Positions 37,489 through 46,218 of a stretch of DNA of 64,000 nucleotides are shown here, piece by piece (positions within the stretch are counted from its first letter, which is position 1; each line of letters opens with the position of its first letter). Position numbers and translations under genes: made by a program. The stretch covers positions 1 through 64,000 of the forward strand of contig CANIWJ010000002.1 in assembly GCA_947471035.1 (NCBI GenBank), in the 5' to 3' direction. This DNA is from Verrucomicrobiota bacterium. GTDB taxonomy: Bacteria > Verrucomicrobiota > Verrucomicrobiia > Opitutales > Opitutaceae. The notes below the pieces were generated by a model. The model made no database searches and was not told the DNA's origin. It saw nothing but the letters and a program-made list of their open reading frames with translations.

Positions 37489-39264
37489 GTGCAGCGCCTC
37501 CGGCTCCACTCGCCCCCTGCGCGTCTGCCGCAAAACCTCCCTCCACTTGTGTCCGCCCCCGCTCTCACTCTCGCTTTCGACGACCATAACCGTCTCGCCA
37601 TACGCTTCAGCCCGCTCGGCCGCGAGCCCGCCGACGGCGCCCCGCTCCCCGGCCTGCACCTAAGTCCGTTCCGCTTCGAACTCCGCGTTCAGGACTCCGT
37701 TTACCAAGTCGCCCTCGGTTCCCTCGTCGGCGCAGCCCCGCTCAAGGATACCAGCATCCTGTTTTACTCCCTCGCAAAACTCGCCCGCACCCCCGCCGCC
37801 AACACGCCCTTGCTCGCAGCGCTCCTTCCCGCGCTCGACCCCTACCTCATCCAACTGCCCTACCTCCACCTCGGCGAAAACGACTTCATCTACAAATTCC
37901 GCCCCGCCCAGGAGCGCAACACCGCCATCTACGCCCAGGACGCCGCCAGCAGCGCCCTCTATCAATCCGCCCTCTGCACCGCGATCAAGGCCCTCGCCCG
38001 CCGCCACGAACGCTCCGCCACCGAACCCGTTGCCCTCGATTTCGGCGCGGTCCGCTACCTCCTCCCCAGCCACTTCGGGTTTTGCCTGGGCGTGAAAAAC
38101 GCCATCGAACGCGCCTACGAGACCCTCGCCGAAAACCCCGGCCGCCGAGTCTTCATGCTCTCCGAGTTGATCCACAATTCCTTCGTAAACGACGACCTGC
38201 TCCGCCGCGGCCTGCGTTACCTGCAATCCGACAAGGGCGTGCCCTTCACCGTCTCCGGGGCCAAGGCCGCCCACGGCACCGCCTCCCCCGCCGACCCCTT
38301 GCTCTGGGACCAGCTCACCCCGGACGACATCGTCATCATCCCCGCCTTCGGCGCGACCGACGACGACAAGCGCCGTCTCGTCCGCCAGGGCCTCGCCGTC
38401 TTCGCCCACGACGCCACCTGCATGCTGGTGGAAAAAGTCTGGAAAGCCGCCCGCGCTTACGGCCGCGAGGGCTACACCGTCATCATCCACGGCAAACACG
38501 AACACGAGGAGACCAAGGCCACCTTCGCCAACACCCGCCGCCACGCCCCCTCCCTCATCGTCCGCAACCTCGCCGAGACCCGCACCCTCGCCGCCCTCCT
38601 GCCCCGCCGCGCCGAACCCGCCGCCCAAGCCGAGTTCGAGGCCGCCTTCGCCGGCCGCCACACTGAGGGCTTCTCCGTCGCGCGCGACTTGGAGCACGTC
38701 GCCGTGGTCAACCAAACCACTCTCCTGGTAAACGAAACCCGCGAGATCGCCGCGTATCTGCGCGAGACCTACCTCGCCGCCTGCGGACCCGACCCCGTCG
38801 GCACCCCCGCCCGCGTCGGCGGCCAGGGCCGCAACGACACCCTCTGCTACGCCACCCAGGTAAACCAAGACGCCCTCGGCCGTGCCCTCGCCAGCCCGCT
38901 TGACGCCGCCTTCGTCATCGGCGGACGCAACTCCTCCAACACCTACCAACTCCACCGCCTCTGCGAGGAACGCCTCGGCGCGTACGCGTTTTTCATCCAG
39001 AGCGAAGCCGATATCCACTCGCTCACCGAAGTCGCCCACTACGTTTTTCCCTCCCACGGCCCCGGCGGCGCAGGCGGTCACACCGAGCTCCGCCCACTCT
39101 GGCCCGGCGAGACCTTCGCCCGGCCCCGCCGCATCCTCATCACCGGCGGCGCATCCTGCCCCGACGGGCTTATCCAGGCCGTCATCACCCGCATCAACAC
39201 CCTCTTCCCCGCCGACCGCCTGCGCCCGATCTCCGCCGTGCTGACCGAGCTCGAAACCCGATGA
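37489..39264 (+). CDS. ispH: 4-hydroxy-3-methylbut-2-enyl diphosphate reductase, N-terminally extended
   Basis: This 591-residue enzyme performs the last step of the MEP isoprenoid pathway with a 4Fe-4S cluster. Cluster Cys residues lie in HFGFCLGVKNAIERAYE (about C199), HDATCMLVEKVW (about C311) and RNDTLCYATQVNQDALG (about C453). The substrate loop GGRNSSNTYQLH and SHGPGG are also recognisable. IspH is usually 310-400 residues; here about 190 N-terminal residues without a recognised family precede it, and the Cys spacings are longer than in E. coli (84 and 101). The start is GTG 37489, with GTG 37549 as an alternative. Its stop overlaps the GreA/B-like gene by 4 bp. Confidence 0.9.
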   Translation: MQRLRLHSPPARLPQNLPPLVSAPALTLAFDDHNRLAIRFSPLGREPADGAPLPGLHLSPFRFELRVQDSVYQVALGSLVGAAPLKDTSILFYSLAKLARTPAANTPLLAALLPALDPYLIQLPYLHLGENDFIYKFRPAQERNTAIYAQDAASSALYQSALCTAIKALARRHERSATEPVALDFGAVRYLLPSHFGFCLGVKNAIERAYETLAENPGRRVFMLSELIHNSFVNDDLLRRGLRYLQSDKGVPFTVSGAKAAHGTASPADPLLWDQLTPDDIVIIPAFGATDDDKRRLVRQGLAVFAHDATCMLVEKVWKAARAYGREGYTVIIHGKHEHEETKATFANTRRHAPSLIVRNLAETRTLAALLPRRAEPAAQAEFEAAFAGRHTEGFSVARDLEHVAVVNQTTLLVNETREIAAYLRETYLAACGPDPVGTPARVGGQGRNDTLCYATQVNQDALGRALASPLDAAFVIGGRNSSNTYQLHRLCEERLGAYAFFIQSEADIHSLTEVAHYVFPSHGPGGAGGHTELRPLWPGETFARPRRILITGGASCPDGLIQAVITRINTLFPADRLRPISAVLTELETR

Positions 39265-39734
39265 ACAAAGAAGCTCTCCGCGCCGCCGTCATCGCCAGCC
39301 TCCAGGCCGAATTCACCCGCCAGACCCACGCCGCGCTGGACTCGCGCGAAGAGTCGATCAGCGAGGAAAGCCGCGCTGAAAACAAATACGACACCCACGC
39401 CCAGGAAGCCGCCTACCTCGCCGAAGGCCAGGCCCGGCTCGCCACCGAACTCGCCGCCGGCATCGCCGCCTGGAGGTCATTCGCCCTGCCTCCCGAGGGC
39501 CATTCCCGAGTGCAGCTCGGCACCCTCGTCACCCTGAAAGTCGGCCCGCGCACCGACCACCTCCTGCTCGGCCCCAGCAACGGCGGCCTGGCCCTCACCC
39601 ACGAAGGCGTCGAAATCACCGTCGTCACACCCACCTCCCCCATCGGCCGCGCCCTACTCGGTCAGTCTACCGGTGCCAACCTGCCCCCTCCGCGCAAAGG
39701 CGCCCCTGCCCCGCGCATCGCCGACCTCAGCTAG
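39261..39734 (+). CDS. GreA/GreB-like C-terminal domain protein
   Basis: This 157-residue protein starts by ATG overlapping the ispH stop (ATGA), so translation is coupled. Its N-terminal part is helical (ENKYDTHAQEAAYLAEGQAR), as in the Gre coiled coil, and the C-terminal beta domain contains TPTSPIGRALLGQSTGA, close to the SPIGRALLGK hallmark of GreA/GreB. Gre factors bind the RNA polymerase secondary channel and rescue backtracked complexes. Here the acidic tip is not the classical one, so a variant function is possible. The tail is Pro/Lys-rich. I am fairly sure of the fold and less sure of the activity. Confidence 0.72.
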   Translation: MNKEALRAAVIASLQAEFTRQTHAALDSREESISEESRAENKYDTHAQEAAYLAEGQARLATELAAGIAAWRSFALPPEGHSRVQLGTLVTLKVGPRTDHLLLGPSNGGLALTHEGVEITVVTPTSPIGRALLGQSTGANLPPPRKGAPAPRIADLS

Positions 39735-39792
39735 GCCGGTTAAAAACCGACGCGCCCTTGCCACGGTCTAGCCATCCGCTACATAGAACTTC

Positions 39793-40038
39793 ATGAAAAC
39801 TACATATTCGGTGACTGAGGGTCAGGCGCAGTTCCCCCAGTTGGTTAAAAAATCGGCGGACGATCTCATCACCATTGAACGCCACGGAACGGTTGCTGCC
39901 TACTTGGTGGGTCGAGAGCGCATGGAGGCCATCGCCGAGACGATGGAGCTGCTCGCCAACGATGCTTTTCGCGTAACCTTGAAAAAATACCGGTCGGGCA
40001 AGCTACCCATGAAGCCCTTCAGCGCCTCCGATGTATAA
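39793..40038 (+). CDS. Phd/YefM-type antitoxin
   Basis: This 81-residue protein has the Phd/YefM N-terminus (YSVTEGQAQFPQLVKKSADD, then ITIERHGTVAAYLVGRERME) that dimerises and binds operator DNA. The C-terminal tail (KKYRSGKLPMKPFSASDV) would wrap the toxin. It overlaps the downstream RelE/ParE-like toxin by 8 bp, the usual layout of a type II module. Autorepression of the promoter before 39793 is expected from the family. Confidence 0.9.
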   Translation: MKTTYSVTEGQAQFPQLVKKSADDLITIERHGTVAAYLVGRERMEAIAETMELLANDAFRVTLKKYRSGKLPMKPFSASDV

Positions 40039-40303
40039 GATCAACACGTCGGAACAGGTGGCTGGGTTCATCGCTCGTCTCGCCCCGACGCCGCGCCTCA
40101 GAGTTCGCAAGGCCATAACCAACCTCGCCCGTGACGTGGGGGACATACGCGCGCTGGAAAATGATCTGAGCGGCTTTTATCGTCTTAAAGTCGGGCAATA
40201 TCGCGTCGTGTTTTGTTACGCCGCCCCCTCGACTATCGATTGCATTTTCGCCGAAGAACGAAAGCTCGTTTACGAAATATTCTCCGCCTTGCTTCGTGAA
40301 TAA
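40031..40303 (+). CDS. RelE/ParE-family toxin
   Basis: This 90-residue protein belongs to the RelE/ParE fold: YKINTSEQVAGFIARLAPTP, LENDLSGFYRLKVGQYRVVF and CIFAEERKLVYEIFS. The FYRLKVGQYRVVF strand pair with several Arg/Lys is typical of RelE mRNA interferases, but the exact catalytic residues cannot be confirmed by eye; ParE-type gyrase inhibition is an alternative. It follows the Phd-like antitoxin with an 8-bp overlap, so the pair is probably translationally coupled. The module sits between the Gre-like gene and a lipocalin gene. Confidence 0.9.
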   Translation: MYKINTSEQVAGFIARLAPTPRLRVRKAITNLARDVGDIRALENDLSGFYRLKVGQYRVVFCYAAPSTIDCIFAEERKLVYEIFSALLRE

Positions 40304-40375
40304 GATGCCCGGCACTTATCGCTCCCCGAACCAAACCCCGTTTGCTTAAACACCCGGGCCGCGTCCGGTATCGCC

Positions 40376-40909
40376 ATGCACCGCCTCGCCCCCGCCCTTC
40401 TCGGTTTTTCCCTGCTTGGCCTGTTCACCGGCTGCGCTTCCACGCCCAAGACGCTGCCCGCCACCGTCGCCCACGTGGACCTCGATCGCTACCTAGGCCG
40501 TTGGTATGTGATCAGCCACGTCCCCTACTTCCTCGAAAAGGGCAAGGTCGCCTCCTACGACACCTACGCCCGCCGCCCCGACGGCAAACTGGTGAACAAC
40601 TTCACCTTCCGCCCCGGAACCGTCACCGCTCCCGAAAAGACGTGGGAAGGCGTCGCCTGGGTCACCGACACCACCACCAACGCCACCTGGAAGGTGCAGT
40701 TCGTCTGGCCCTTCTCCGTCACCTATAAAATCTTCGCCCTAGATCCCGCGTATAACTGGGCCGTGGTCGGCACCGGCGACGCCGGCCTGCTCTGGGTCCT
40801 CGCCCGCGAACGCCAACTCGCCCCCGACACCTACACCGCCATCCAGGCCGAACTCCGCACCCGGGGCATCGACCCCGCCCCGCTCGTGCTCGTTCCGCAG
40901 CCGGAATGA
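40376..40909 (+). CDS. Lipocalin family lipoprotein (Blc-like)
   Basis: This 177-residue protein has a lipoprotein signal (LLGFSLLGLFTGC) with Cys near residue 20. The lipocalin structurally conserved region 1 follows (LDRYLGRWYVISHVPYFLEK), then YARRPDGKLVNNFTFRPGT and the late strand YNWAVVGTGDAGLLWVLARE. This matches bacterial outer-membrane lipocalins such as Blc, which bind lysophospholipids or other lipids. It probably acts at the outer membrane, inner face. The following lipoprotein gene starts 55 bp downstream and may be co-transcribed. Confidence 0.9.
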   Translation: MHRLAPALLGFSLLGLFTGCASTPKTLPATVAHVDLDRYLGRWYVISHVPYFLEKGKVASYDTYARRPDGKLVNNFTFRPGTVTAPEKTWEGVAWVTDTTTNATWKVQFVWPFSVTYKIFALDPAYNWAVVGTGDAGLLWVLARERQLAPDTYTAIQAELRTRGIDPAPLVLVPQPE

Positions 40910-40964
40910 TTAAACTCTGTATTTGCCCGCGCGACTGCGTTTGATCCGCGCTTTTCCTTTCACC

Positions 40965-41714
40965 GTGCTCCCTCGCCGTTTCCTTTCTTCCCTGCTCGTC
41001 GTCGTTTCGCTTGCCCTCGCCGCCTGCTCCGAGCCGCCCCCCACCAGCCCGGCATCGCTGCCCGCCACCACCGTACTCGAAACCCTCACGCCACCGCCCG
41101 CCGAGCTCCTCGCCGCGCTCGAGGGTTTCCGCGCCGAAGGCCCGAAAGGCTGGGCCTTCACCCAAACCACGACCGGCGGCGGCAAAGATCGCGTGGAGCG
41201 CTTCAACCCGCGCCTGCCCGGCCCCGATCGCTGGACGCTCATCACCGAAAAAGGCGCGCCCGCTACCGACGAACAAAAACAACGCTACCGCGAAACCCGC
41301 CCCGTCTTCGACGCCTCGGCCAATCTCGCCGGCCAGCTCGACCTTGCCCAAGTCGAGGTCGTGGCCCGCGCCCCCGAGCGCACCACCTACCAATTCCGCC
41401 TCGTGCCCCAGGGCGAAAAAGACCTCACCGCCCTCCACATGCGCGCCCGCTTCACCCTCGAACATACCAGCCACACGTTTAGCAAGGTGGAATTGTTCAA
41501 CGCCGAGCCCTTTAAAGCCGCCAGCAGCCTCACCATCGTCGAAGCCCGCACCATTTTGGAGTACTCGCCCCCCGCCGAAGGCCGGCCCGCGCTGTCCCGC
41601 GAGATCAGTATGCACGTCAGCGGCCGCCGTTTCTGGTTTCGCGATTTCACCGAGACGGTCGTCAGCCGTTTCAGCGAACACGAAAACGTCGCCCGCCCTG
41701 CCACCGCGCCGTGA
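40965..41714 (+). CDS. Uncharacterised lipoprotein
   Basis: From GTG 40965 this is a 249-residue lipoprotein with signal LSSLLVVVSLALAAC (Cys near residue 21), then a Pro/Thr-rich linker. The folded part (KGWAFTQTTTGGGKDRVERF to SGRRFWFRDFTETVVSRF) alternates strands and charged segments and ends Pro/Ala-rich. No domain is recognised. The N-terminus is read from a GTG because this places the lipobox correctly; an upstream TTG at 40923 is possible but adds 14 residues before it. It lies between the lipocalin and another secreted protein, all on the plus strand with 55-72 bp gaps. Confidence 0.7.
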   Translation: MLPRRFLSSLLVVVSLALAACSEPPPTSPASLPATTVLETLTPPPAELLAALEGFRAEGPKGWAFTQTTTGGGKDRVERFNPRLPGPDRWTLITEKGAPATDEQKQRYRETRPVFDASANLAGQLDLAQVEVVARAPERTTYQFRLVPQGEKDLTALHMRARFTLEHTSHTFSKVELFNAEPFKAASSLTIVEARTILEYSPPAEGRPALSREISMHVSGRRFWFRDFTETVVSRFSEHENVARPATAP

Positions 41715-41786
41715 CGTGACGCCTCGCCCGGCGGGCTCCAACACTCCCCGGTTGCCTCACCACCCGACTCGCGTTTAGTTCCGCTC

Positions 41787-42701
41787 ATGCCCCTTCCGTC
41801 GCTCCGCCCCGCGCGCCGCCTTGGTCTTATCATGCTTGGCTTGCTCACCCTGGCCTGCGCCCACACCAGCTCCGCACAAACCACGCCGCCCTCATCCGCC
41901 ACTGCCGCGCCGATACGCCTGACCGGCAGTAACGGCCGTGAAGTCGAGTTCGCCGGCATCTGGGAAGCCCGCCCCGAAGGGCTGGTCGTCCTGACCACCG
42001 CCGAAGACCAGCCCGTCACCGTGGCCTGGGAGAAATTCGACCTCGAACGGCTCAAAACCGCCCAGCCCGCCCTTGAAGCCGCCCGCCAGCGCGCGCGTTT
42101 CCTGCGCAGTCCGCAGCCGGTCAACCTCGGCCTTTTCGCCGGTCTGCTCACTCCCGCCCAGGCCGGCACCGAACTGCGCCATCTGCTCGATACCGCGTTG
42201 GTCCTGAAGGTGCCCGTGCGCTACCGCACCACCACCACCTCGACCAACACCACCACCCTCATCCCGCCCCGCCCCATCATCTACAACGGCCTCGTACTCC
42301 CGCCCCCGCCCGACGCCCCTGCCTTCGTCGCTCAGACCAACAAAACTGTGAGCGAAACCCGTTTCAGCCCCGACGAATTCGCCACCACCCCCCGCCGCAC
42401 GCTCGAAGTGCTGGCACGCACCGACGGCATCGCCGCCCAAGACCGCCGCGATTTGTTCGATCTGGTGAAAACCAACCCCGACCTGATGGAAACCGTCGCC
42501 GGCGGACTGGAGCGCATCCTCGCCTCCCTGCCCCCGCGCCACCTCCTGCCGAAAGACCCGACCGTGATCACCTTCGTGCAACGCGTGCCCGAGTTCGCCA
42601 CCGGTCTGCGCGCCCTCAGCACCGCCATCACCATCAACTACGCCGACCAAGTCCTGATCCGGGATCTACTCCGCCTGGTCGACGGCGAAGCACTTAGGTA
42701 A
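41787..42701 (+). CDS. Uncharacterised exported protein
   Basis: This 304-residue protein has an Arg-rich N-terminus and a signal segment (LGLIMLGLLTLACAHTSSAQ, probable cleavage after SAQ). A short beta domain at about 40-90 (RLTGSNGREVEFAGIWEARP) resembles the small SH3-like module of Verrucomicrobia secreted proteins. A helical region follows, ending SLPPRHLLPKDPTVITFVQR. A Thr-rich stretch (TTTTSTNTTTLIPPRP) lies near residue 150. No enzyme motif is seen. It is convergent with pyrD, whose stop lies only 6 bp away. Confidence 0.65.
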   Translation: MPLPSLRPARRLGLIMLGLLTLACAHTSSAQTTPPSSATAAPIRLTGSNGREVEFAGIWEARPEGLVVLTTAEDQPVTVAWEKFDLERLKTAQPALEAARQRARFLRSPQPVNLGLFAGLLTPAQAGTELRHLLDTALVLKVPVRYRTTTTSTNTTTLIPPRPIIYNGLVLPPPPDAPAFVAQTNKTVSETRFSPDEFATTPRRTLEVLARTDGIAAQDRRDLFDLVKTNPDLMETVAGGLERILASLPPRHLLPKDPTVITFVQRVPEFATGLRALSTAITINYADQVLIRDLLRLVDGEALR

Positions 42702-42707
42702 TCCAAC

Positions 42708-43772
42708 TCAACGACCAATGCCGACGCGCTGCCGCTCGGCGCACGCCCGGGCCAGCTCGGCGGCGAAAAACGGTCCCTCGTAAATCATGCCGGTATAAAC
42801 CTGGACCAAGGTCGCGCCCGCATCGAGTTTCTCGCTCGCGCCCGCCGGATCGGTGATGCCGCCCGCCGCGATGATAGGCAGCTTCCCGCCCGTCGCCTTC
42901 GCGATGTAACTCACGATCTGGGTGCTCTTGCGCAGTAAGGGCGCTCCACTCAACCCGCCCGCCTGACCGATCGATTCAAAATACCCCGGCCGGGCCAGCG
43001 TGGTATTTGTAGCAATTATACCCGCTAAACCGAACTCCGCCACCACGCCCAGCGCCGCGTCGATCTGCGGCCAGCTCAGATCCGGTGCGATTTTGAGCAA
43101 CAGCGGCTTGCTCCCTGCCCCGCGTGCCCGATTGGCCGCGCTAAGCGCGCCGAGTAACTCGCGCAACGGTTTCTCATCCTGCAGGGCCCGCAAACCGGGC
43201 GTGTTCGGGCTGGAAACATTCACCACCAGATAATCCGCATAGTCAGCCAGACGGCCAAAACTCGTGAGATAATCCTGCGTCGCCTCCTCGTTCGGCGTGA
43301 CCTTGGACTTACCCAGATTGATCCCCAGCGGGATGCGCCGCCGCCCCACTCCGGGCTGCGTTGCCAGACGCGCCGCCACCGCCGCGCTGCCCTCGTTGTT
43401 AAAACCCATGCGATTGATCACCGCCTTCTGCTCAGGGTAACGGAAAAGACGCGGTTGCGGATTACCGTCCTGTGCCAGCGCCGTTACCGTGCCGATCTCC
43501 ACATGGCCGAAACCCAGCGCGGCCGCCGCCTGCCAGGCACGTGCGTTTTTATCGAAGCCCGCCGCCATCCCCACCGCGTTGGGGAATTCCAATCCAAACG
43601 CCGTCACCGGTCGGTGCAGCTTCGGATCGAGCCGGTTCCACGCCTCCAAGACGCGGCAGACCGGAGTGATCCAGCCCAACGTGGCGAGCGCGGTTACGCC
43701 TCTTTCATGCGCCTCTTCGGGATCGAGACGAAACAAGAGCGGCTTGGCGAAAGTGCGATAAAGGAGGCCCAT
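42708..43772 (-). CDS. pyrD: Dihydroorotate dehydrogenase, quinone-dependent (class 2)
   Basis: This 354-residue enzyme oxidises dihydroorotate to orotate in pyrimidine synthesis, passing electrons to membrane quinones. The N-terminal helices (YRTFAKPLLFRLDPEEAHER) are the membrane-binding part of class 2. FMN-barrel motifs follow: NAVGMAAGFDKNA, GHVEIGTVTALAQDGNPQPR, NRMGFNNEG, LVVNVSSPNTPGLRALQ with the catalytic Ser, IIATNTT and IAAGGI. I chose ATG 43772 (MGLLYRTF), since this fits other PyrD N-termini; upstream there is an AGGAGG-like stretch only inside the gene. The upstream non-coding space with the acidic-protein gene is about 180 bp. Confidence 0.97.
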   Translation of the reverse strand: MGLLYRTFAKPLLFRLDPEEAHERGVTALATLGWITPVCRVLEAWNRLDPKLHRPVTAFGLEFPNAVGMAAGFDKNARAWQAAAALGFGHVEIGTVTALAQDGNPQPRLFRYPEQKAVINRMGFNNEGSAAVAARLATQPGVGRRRIPLGINLGKSKVTPNEEATQDYLTSFGRLADYADYLVVNVSSPNTPGLRALQDEKPLRELLGALSAANRARGAGSKPLLLKIAPDLSWPQIDAALGVVAEFGLAGIIATNTTLARPGYFESIGQAGGLSGAPLLRKSTQIVSYIAKATGGKLPIIAAGGITDPAGASEKLDAGATLVQVYTGMIYEGPFFAAELARACAERQRVGIGR

Positions 43773-43948
43773 GGAACGTGCATCCCATGCGCTTGCCCCG
43801 CCCAAAGGCAAGTGCCGCGCGCACCCGGCCCGCCACCCGCCCGCAAACCCGTTTTGACCCTACGCAAAAAACCTCATTTTCGCGGTTTGACTCGACCACT
43901 TCCGCACGCATGGCTGCGTGCCCCCTCCCCTTTTTTACTCAAAAAAAC

Positions 43949-44800
43949 ATGTCCAACACCTCTGCAATTCTCGACTGGTGCATCGTACGTCTCGGCGAAG
44001 ATCAAAACTGGTGGGTTGATGAAGTCAGCGACCCGGTGCGCTGGGATACCGATGGCCTGAGCATCATCGACCCGCGCCAGGCCGCCCACCTCATCGAACT
44101 CTGCGAACCCCTGCGCGACTACGGCTTTGACCAGGATCTGTTCGAGGCTGCCTTTATCACCTTCCGCATCGAGAAAGAGGCCGGCAAAGCCCGCATCCGC
44201 CTTAAACGCGTCAAAGACTCCGTTTTCGATTCCGAAGAGAAACTCTTCGTCCTGGCCGACGTGGTGGACGACGAAAACGGGCCCTTTGCCGATCTGCTCG
44301 ACCACCTTACCCGCTGCCGCGTAAAGCTGCTCAACGACGTCTTCAAATTCGAGTCCAAGCTCACCGTGGACGAGGTCGAGGACGAGCTGCGCGAGGAACA
44401 AAACGCCAGCTTCATCGAGGGCAAAGCCGTTCACGTTTTTGACGAACTCTGCTCCATCCTCGACTACACCCCGGCGGGCTTCGACGAAGACGAGGACGAC
44501 ACCGATCGCGTCACCGCCACCGAAGACGACGCCGAGATCGACGACGCCGACTTGCCCACCGTAGAAGACGAGGATGACGAATCCATCAAAGGCGACGCCT
44601 CACTCAAGTGGGACGACGAAGATGACGAGAAGGACGACGACGACGCGCCCAAAAAAGCCAAAGGCGAGGACGACGAGGACGAAGACGAGGACGACGAAAA
44701 GGCCAGCGACGACGATGATGACTCGGACGACGACGACAAACCCAAGGCCAAGGCTAAGTCCAAACCCGCCCCTAAGCCCAAGGGCGGCAAGAAACGCTAA
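43949..44800 (+). CDS. Acidic protein with poly-Asp/Glu tail
   Basis: This protein has 283 residues. The first about 180 form a globular domain (WCIVRLGEDQNWWVDEVSDP, LKRVKDSVFDSEEKLFVLAD) with no family that I recognise. The last about 100 residues are extremely acidic Asp/Glu runs, then a basic Lys/Pro end (KPKAKAKSKPAPKPKGGKKR). The chain is thus strongly polar with a charge switch at the C-terminus. A nucleic-acid-mimic or chaperone-like role for such tails is possible, but this is inference. ATG 43949 follows an A-rich stretch; the frame reaching back to 43778 overlaps the pyrD region and is not used. A strong terminator follows at 44830. Confidence 0.75.
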   Translation: MSNTSAILDWCIVRLGEDQNWWVDEVSDPVRWDTDGLSIIDPRQAAHLIELCEPLRDYGFDQDLFEAAFITFRIEKEAGKARIRLKRVKDSVFDSEEKLFVLADVVDDENGPFADLLDHLTRCRVKLLNDVFKFESKLTVDEVEDELREEQNASFIEGKAVHVFDELCSILDYTPAGFDEDEDDTDRVTATEDDAEIDDADLPTVEDEDDESIKGDASLKWDDEDDEKDDDDAPKKAKGEDDEDEDEDDEKASDDDDDSDDDDKPKAKAKSKPAPKPKGGKKR

Positions 44801-44829
44801 GCGCCCGATTCGCTACACCCTTCGCGAAC

Positions 44830-44859
44830 AAAACGCCACCCGCTCCCGGGTGGCGTTTT
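44830..44859 (+). terminator. Intrinsic terminator of the acidic-protein gene
   Basis: A 13-bp stem AAAACGCCACCCG / CGGGTGGCGTTTT with a CTCC loop is followed by GTTTTT. Strong Rho-independent signal; it may also serve the convergent Dabb gene. Confidence 0.92.
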
Positions 44860-44896
44860 GTTTTTACTCAAACGAGGCGGAACGGCTTCGTGCCGA

Positions 44897-45199
44897 TCAC
44901 AACGCGTCGTAAATCTGCACCCGTTCCCAATCGCCCTTGAACCGCGCCAGAAAGGCCTTGTGTACCGGGTCAATTTGGTAGGCGTCATGCGCCGCCACGT
45001 CCTCAAACAGAGCGGTAATGGCAAAATCATAACTGGCGTCCACCACCGGACGGGGCGGGATCGGAGCAGGCGCACCTATGTGCATCTTGCTCACGCTGGA
45101 GATAGTGCTTAGCGACTCCAAACCCTCGCGCCGAAACGCCTCGCGAGCAGCGGGCGAGAGATCTTTGCGGAGCCAGAAAACAACGGTGTGTACAAGCAT
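44897..45199 (-). CDS. Dabb (stress-responsive alpha/beta barrel) protein
   Basis: This 100-residue protein has the dimeric alpha/beta-barrel (Dabb) signature: VHTVVFWLRKDLS, then VDASYDFAITALFEDVAAHD and YQIDPVHKAFL. The His in the VHTVVFWL strand is conserved in the family. Members include plant stress proteins and bacterial proteins of unclear function, some with cyclase roles. Single gene, convergent with the acidic-protein gene and sharing its terminator region. The start ATG 45199 has a 118-bp gap to the divergent DUF971 gene. Confidence 0.9.
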   Translation of the reverse strand: MLVHTVVFWLRKDLSPAAREAFRREGLESLSTISSVSKMHIGAPAPIPPRPVVDASYDFAITALFEDVAAHDAYQIDPVHKAFLARFKGDWERVQIYDAL

Positions 45200-45317
45200 G
45201 GTGTAGGTGGAAGATTAAAAACGAAACCATAGGCTTCCTGCGCTGCCCCACCCGCCGCGAGCCCAAAAATCCCTTTGCACCCGCTCGTCCGCCGCCTAGT
45301 TCTCCCCCCTCCCCCTC

Positions 45318-45623
45318 ATGCCCGCTCCACTCAACATCCAACTCATCGGCCCCGAAGTGGCCATCGCATGGGATGACGGCGTGGAAACCTACTTCCTCGG
45401 CGAGGACTTGCGCGCAGCCTCCCCCAGCGCCGAAAACATCGGTGAACACGATATTCTCGGCAACAAGTACGGCGGCGACGGCCCCAAGCGCTTTCCCGGG
45501 GTCACGGTCCTGAACTGGGAAAAAGTCGGAAACTACGCCCTGCGCTTCGATTTCAGTGATCGCCATCGCACCGGCCTTTTCACCTACGAGCTTCTGCGCG
45601 AGCTGGCCGAGCGACATCGTTAG
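45318..45623 (+). CDS. DUF971 family protein
   Basis: This 101-residue protein matches the DUF971/GBBH N-terminal-like fold: VAIAWDDGVETYFLGEDLRA, then VTVLNWEKVGNYALRFDFSD and RTGLFTYELLREL. A related domain opens gamma-butyrobetaine hydroxylases and is also found next to iron-sulfur carriers, so a role in Fe-S handling has been proposed for the family; no direct evidence is in the sequence. It ends 128 bp before hisI. Confidence 0.88.
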   Translation: MPAPLNIQLIGPEVAIAWDDGVETYFLGEDLRAASPSAENIGEHDILGNKYGGDGPKRFPGVTVLNWEKVGNYALRFDFSDRHRTGLFTYELLRELAERHR

Positions 45624-45751
45624 GAGCGCCCCGGCCCGCCCGTGTCGGCTCCGCTCCCGTTCATCGCCTACATCCCGCCCTTCGCTGCCTTCGTGCCGCG
45701 CGCCGCGTTCCCTTCGTCCCGTCCTGTTTCTCAGACCAACTTCTCACCACC

Positions 45752-46198
45752 ATGTCCTTTCCCGCCCGCACCACCCTCGCCGAAATCGAACTCGGCTCCA
45801 CCCTCCAGCCGAAATTCGGCCCCGACGGCCTCATCCCCTGCATCACCCAGGACATCGCCACCGGGCAGATATTGATGTTCGCCTTCATGAACGCCGAGTC
45901 CCTCGGCCACACCCTTAAAACCAAAAAAGCCACCTACTGGAGCCGCTCCCGCAACAAGCTTTGGTGCAAGGGCGAGGAGTCCGGCAACGTGCAATGGGTG
46001 AAAGAGCTCTACACCGACTGCGACCAGGACGTGCTGCTCATCAAGGTCGAGCAATCCGGTGCCGCCAACGCCTCCTGCCACAACGGCTACAAGAGCTGTT
46101 TTTACCGCAAACTCGAAGACCTCGACGGCACCGATTTCAAACTCAGCTTCCAAGGCCAGCCGCTCTTCGACCCCGCCACGGTTTACAAAAAGAAGTAA
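45752..46198 (+). CDS. hisI: Phosphoribosyl-AMP cyclohydrolase
   Basis: This 148-residue enzyme opens the adenine ring of PR-AMP, the third step of histidine synthesis. Family motifs are clear: LIPCITQDIATGQILMFAFM, ATYWSRSRNKLWCKGEESGN, the zinc-site stretch YTDCDQDVLLIKVEQ and the Cys pair ASCHNGYKSCFYR. No HisE domain is fused, so the pyrophosphohydrolase must be elsewhere. The protein ends in KKK. The start ATG 45752 precedes the conserved region by about 30 residues. The next gene, the P-type ATPase, converges 20 bp downstream. Confidence 0.97.
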   Translation: MSFPARTTLAEIELGSTLQPKFGPDGLIPCITQDIATGQILMFAFMNAESLGHTLKTKKATYWSRSRNKLWCKGEESGNVQWVKELYTDCDQDVLLIKVEQSGAANASCHNGYKSCFYRKLEDLDGTDFKLSFQGQPLFDPATVYKKK

Positions 46199-46218
46199 GC
46201 CCGGCTGTCGCCCGGGTG

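Noticed and set aside
37660-39081. 473-residue minus-strand frame opposite ispH
   Set aside because: It is Gly/Val/Glu-rich low-complexity sequence mirrored from a GC-rich gene with clear IspH motifs on the other strand.
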